Shown here one piece after another: positions 4,894 through 5,226 of a DNA stretch of 5,226 nucleotides. Under the pieces are notes generated by a model. The model saw only the letters and a list, made by a program, of their open reading frames with translations. It was not told the DNA's origin and did no database searches. The DNA is from Rickettsia typhi (GTDB lineage: Bacteria > Pseudomonadota > Alphaproteobacteria > Rickettsiales > Rickettsiaceae). The stretch is taken from NCBI GenBank assembly GCA_945878545.1, contig CAMCTQ010000094.1, forward strand, positions 1 through 5,226, given 5' to 3'. Within the stretch, counting starts at the first letter, position 1; each line of letters begins with the position of its first letter. The position numbers and the translations under genes were made by a program.

Positions 4894-5055
4894 AGAAGCT
4901 GATTTTAGGTACTGGTCTATTCTGCTCCTAATCGCAGCTTTTAGTTTTAACTGTGAATTTAACCCATTCTTCTCATTGTAGGTTTCTTGATAATCAATAT
5001 TGTCTTCGTCTTTGTGGTCTTTTTCTTCTTAAGTCTCTTGACATAATATAAACAT
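4879..5055 (-). pseudogene. Possible small gene broken by a stop at codon 9
   Basis: On the minus strand an ATG at 5055, two bases after the stop of the gene to the right, begins MFILCQET. A TAA follows at 5029-5031, and then 49 open codons to TAA at 4879. The open part is charged and helical, EEKDHKDEDNIDYQ followed by LNSQLKLKAAIRSRIDQYL, more protein-like than most frames in this AT-rich sequence. No alternative start codon lies shortly after the stop. The two-base spacing and an AGGTGA-like site upstream suggest a former second gene of an operon. It overlaps the toxin's last 15 bases and the terminator, so chance remains possible. No family is recognised. Confidence 0.35.
4894..4948 (+). 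terminator. Rho-independent terminator of the toxin-antitoxin operon
   Basis: Starting directly after the toxin stop, AGAAGCTG (4894-4901) pairs with CAGCTTTT (4935-4942), including one G-U pair. After a 3x3 internal loop, TTAGG (4905-4909) pairs with CCTAA (4927-4931), leaving a 17-base loop. The stem ends in a T-rich tract (TTTTAGTTTT). Position and tail fit an intrinsic terminator, although the stem is imperfect. The same bases lie inside the minus-strand reading frame at 4879-5055, so it could also act on transcripts arriving from the right. Confidence 0.55.
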
Positions 5056-5057
5056 TT

Positions 5058-5225
5058 TTATTTTTCACCTATCATATCAACATCGTGCATATCGTCATTA
5101 AAAAATATTCTATTTACTTCAGTTCTTACTTCTTCATGCAATATGTTAAGATATTCTTTCTGTTCTGCCGGGCATAATTGAGTCCATTTCTCCCATGTTT
5201 TATTATCGCCACAATATAATTCATC
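5058..5225 (-). CDS. C-terminal part of an unidentified protein (5' end outside window)
   Basis: A minus-strand frame runs in from the right edge for 55 codons and stops at TAA 5058. The visible residues include DELYCGDNKTWEKWTQLCPA, then EQKEYLNILHEEVRTEVNRI and an acidic tail ending DDMHDVDMIGEK. Two Trp, two Cys and a well-formed amphipathic helix make it look like real coding sequence. It is soluble and has no recognisable motif, and the family cannot be named from this tail. It faces the toxin-antitoxin operon convergently. Confidence 0.6.
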   Translation of the reverse strand, partial: DELYCGDNKTWEKWTQLCPAEQKEYLNILHEEVRTEVNRIFFNDDMHDVDMIGEK

Positions 5226-5226
5226 T

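Noticed and set aside
1..5226. CRISPR array, tRNA, rRNA or complete insertion sequence
   Set aside because: No regularly spaced repeats, cloverleaf-like sequence, rRNA motifs or transposase signatures were seen on either strand.

Overview
The window is AT-rich and looks like an accessory region of an alphaproteobacterium, most likely a member of the Rickettsiales. This is inferred from the strong A/T bias of the codons, the long poorly coding gaps, a decayed gene fragment, and a left-hand gene group whose proteins resemble small conserved alphaproteobacterial and rickettsial proteins. No rRNA, tRNA, CRISPR array or complete insertion sequence is visible, so the genus cannot be fixed from this sequence.

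Left block (1-882): three tightly packed plus-strand genes. They are the 3' part of a small conserved protein of unknown function, a 113-residue membrane protein, and an 87-residue HGG-motif protein with a Cys/Cys/Cys/His cluster. The first two are 12 bases apart and the last two overlap by ATGA, so they look like one operon.

Gap (883-1472): this holds no intact gene. It contains a chain of inverted repeats between about 886 and 1043, some of which are mutually exclusive as RNA stems. It also holds a fragment of a KilA-N domain gene (1056-1181) broken by a TGA at the place of an expected tryptophan, and two further palindromes just before the next gene.

Centre (1473-3497): two plus-strand genes, 432 and 234 codons long and 21 bases apart, encode soluble helix-rich proteins I do not recognise. 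The first has a coiled coil of about 115 residues in its C-terminal half. They are the largest genes here and the best candidates for something undescribed. Nothing in the sequence proves a function.

Right block (3498-5226): an 81-codon minus-strand orphan gene with a good ribosome binding site is followed by a plus-strand type II toxin-antitoxin operon. The operon consists of a ribbon-helix-helix antitoxin and a MazF/PemK-family endoribonuclease toxin overlapping by 25 bases. A promoter is embedded in an inverted repeat immediately upstream, and a hairpin terminator lies downstream. At the right edge a minus-strand gene enters from outside the window and ends at 5058. Two bases after it, a second minus-strand reading frame is interrupted by a stop at its ninth codon, which suggests a decayed gene.

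Overall, the window reads as small operons separated by decaying DNA, the usual look of a genome region in flux.
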